From an uncultured Bacteroidota bacterium (GTDB lineage: Bacteria; Bacteroidota; Bacteroidia; Flavobacteriales; Flavobacteriaceae): a stretch of DNA of 14,462 bases. Below, in pieces: positions 13,858 through 14,462 of this stretch. Position 1 is the stretch's first letter. Every line of letters starts with the position of its first letter. The notes beneath the pieces are model-generated. The model was not told the origin of the DNA and ran no database searches. It saw nothing but the letters and a program-made list of their open reading frames with translations. Location of the stretch: the NCBI GenBank assembly GCA_902628605.1, contig CACONV010000019.1, positions 1 through 14,462 of the forward strand. The letters run 5' to 3'. Both the position numbers and the translations under genes were made by a program.

Positions 13858-14462
13858 ATGATTTTAGTCACTGGTGCAACAGGTTTCGTTGGGAGGAATT
13901 TAATTTTGTCATTATCTAAAAAACGGGATAATTTAATTGGTCAATTTAGGAGAGAAAAAAAACTTGAAGAAACAAGACTTTTTTTTATCTCAAAAAACAA
14001 AGAAGAAATTTTTGACAGAATCATTTGGAGAAAAGCTGACATCACAAATTTTTCCGAAGTACAAAGTTTATTCGACGGTGTTATTCAAGTTTATCATTGT
14101 GCAGCATACGTATCGATGGCATTTTATAAAACCAGTTATTTAAATTTAGTAAACATTACGGGAACCACCTACATAGTTGATAATTCTATAAAGAAAAAAA
14201 TCAAAAAACTTTGTTTTATAAGTTCAATTGCTGCCATAGGAGAAGGTAATAAAGAGGAAATCACAGAAGATACCCAATGGAATCCCGAAGTTGACAAAAC
14301 GCCATATTCTTACTCTAAATACGGTTCAGAAATGGAAGTGTGGAGAGCCTCTCAAGAAGGTGTTCCAGTTGTGATTTTAAATCCAGGAATAATAATTGGA
14401 AATGATTCCCAAATTCAAAAAATAATTAAAAATAAATTCAATTTTTATACATCAGGTGTAAG
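13858..14462 (+). CDS. NAD-dependent epimerase/dehydratase (extended SDR), N-terminal part
   Basis: The frame is open from ATG at 13858 to the window end, giving the first 201 residues of an extended short-chain dehydrogenase/reductase. The nucleotide-binding glycine motif VTGATGFVG is at residues 4-12, Asp61 lies in KADITN, and the AAY pocket residues are at 82-84. The catalytic Ser is in ISSIAAIG (121-128) and the Tyr-Lys pair in YSYSK (Tyr150, Lys154). NPGIIIG at 175-181 is the usual post-catalytic strand. The active site is complete. Family members act on nucleotide sugars, dihydroflavonol-like ketones or sterol-like substrates, and the sequence available does not allow a choice. About one third of the protein is beyond the window. 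It is divergent from tyrS with a 77-base gap; TAATTTTA at 13847-13854 is only a near match to a -7 box. Confidence 0.9.
   Translation, partial: MILVTGATGFVGRNLILSLSKKRDNLIGQFRREKKLEETRLFFISKNKEEIFDRIIWRKADITNFSEVQSLFDGVIQVYHCAAYVSMAFYKTSYLNLVNITGTTYIVDNSIKKKIKKLCFISSIAAIGEGNKEEITEDTQWNPEVDKTPYSYSKYGSEMEVWRASQEGVPVVILNPGIIIGNDSQIQKIIKNKFNFYTSGV

Noticed and set aside
13710..14143. Open frames on the + strand over the tyrS start and in the second frame of the epimerase gene.
   Set aside because: They encode low-complexity sequences with no family motifs and overlap well-supported genes (tyrS and the SDR gene with its TGATGFVG and YSYSK motifs).
1..14462. Search for mobile elements, CRISPR repeats, toxin-antitoxin or defence modules, tRNA or rRNA genes and riboswitches.
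   Set aside because: No regularly spaced repeats, transposase or integrase motifs, cloverleaf sequences or long leaders were seen. All gaps are shorter than about 90 bases, and nearly all sequence is accounted for by recognisable genes.

Overview
The window looks like a chromosomal piece of an uncultivated, probably marine flavobacterium (phylum Bacteroidota). Four things point that way. The DNA is very AT-rich. Genes are packed end to end with almost no Shine-Dalgarno-like leaders. Candidate promoters fit the Bacteroidota TAnnTTTG type. The gene content resembles flavobacterial families: a mevalonate-pathway kinase/decarboxylase pair, an Mrp-type ATPase without its CxxC followed by a small NifU-type protein, an alkyltransferase-like protein with PAHRV, and a LuxE-like protein. 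I see no mobile element, tRNA, rRNA, CRISPR array or integration scar. No stretch above about 90 bases lacks a gene.

Layout. (1) Positions 1-3797, + strand: the end of an unidentified membrane protein, then three overlapping glycosyltransferase genes (a soluble polyprenyl-phosphate-type GT2, a membrane cellulose-synthase-like GT2, and a GT-C mannosyltransferase-like protein). Each start codon overlaps the preceding gene, so this is a translationally coupled operon, probably for a lipid-linked or surface glycan. (2) Positions 11422 down to 3763, - strand: ten closely spaced genes with gaps of 0 to 35 bases. In transcription order they are an OmpR-type response regulator, its histidine kinase, trmB, an alkyltransferase-like DNA-repair protein, mrp, a NifU-type protein, a GDPD lipoprotein, mevalonate diphosphate decarboxylase, mevalonate kinase, and a degenerate RsuA/RluB-type pseudouridine synthase. 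(3) Positions 11509-12492, + strand: a LuxE-like acyl-protein synthetase family gene, divergent from the response regulator. (4) tyrS on the - strand, convergent with the LuxE-like gene. (5) From 13858, + strand: an NAD-dependent epimerase/SDR gene cut by the window end.

How the genes fit together. The decarboxylase and kinase supply isopentenyl diphosphate, the precursor of quinones and of the polyprenyl carriers that glycosyltransferases like those in block 1 may use. Mrp and the NifU-type protein form a probable iron-sulfur assembly pair. The two-component genes lead the long - strand run and may be transcribed from a promoter that abuts the start codon.

The most unusual observation is the pseudouridine synthase at 3763-4479. 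The reading frame is intact and the S4 RNA-binding domain is good. The GRLDxxTxGL catalytic motif is shortened to GRSNLGL, which removes the catalytic aspartate, and the C-terminal arginine-rich motif is also lost. It looks like a catalytically dead, repurposed RNA-binding protein. Everything else appears to be ordinary flavobacterial housekeeping, and I did not find a convincing novel multi-gene system.
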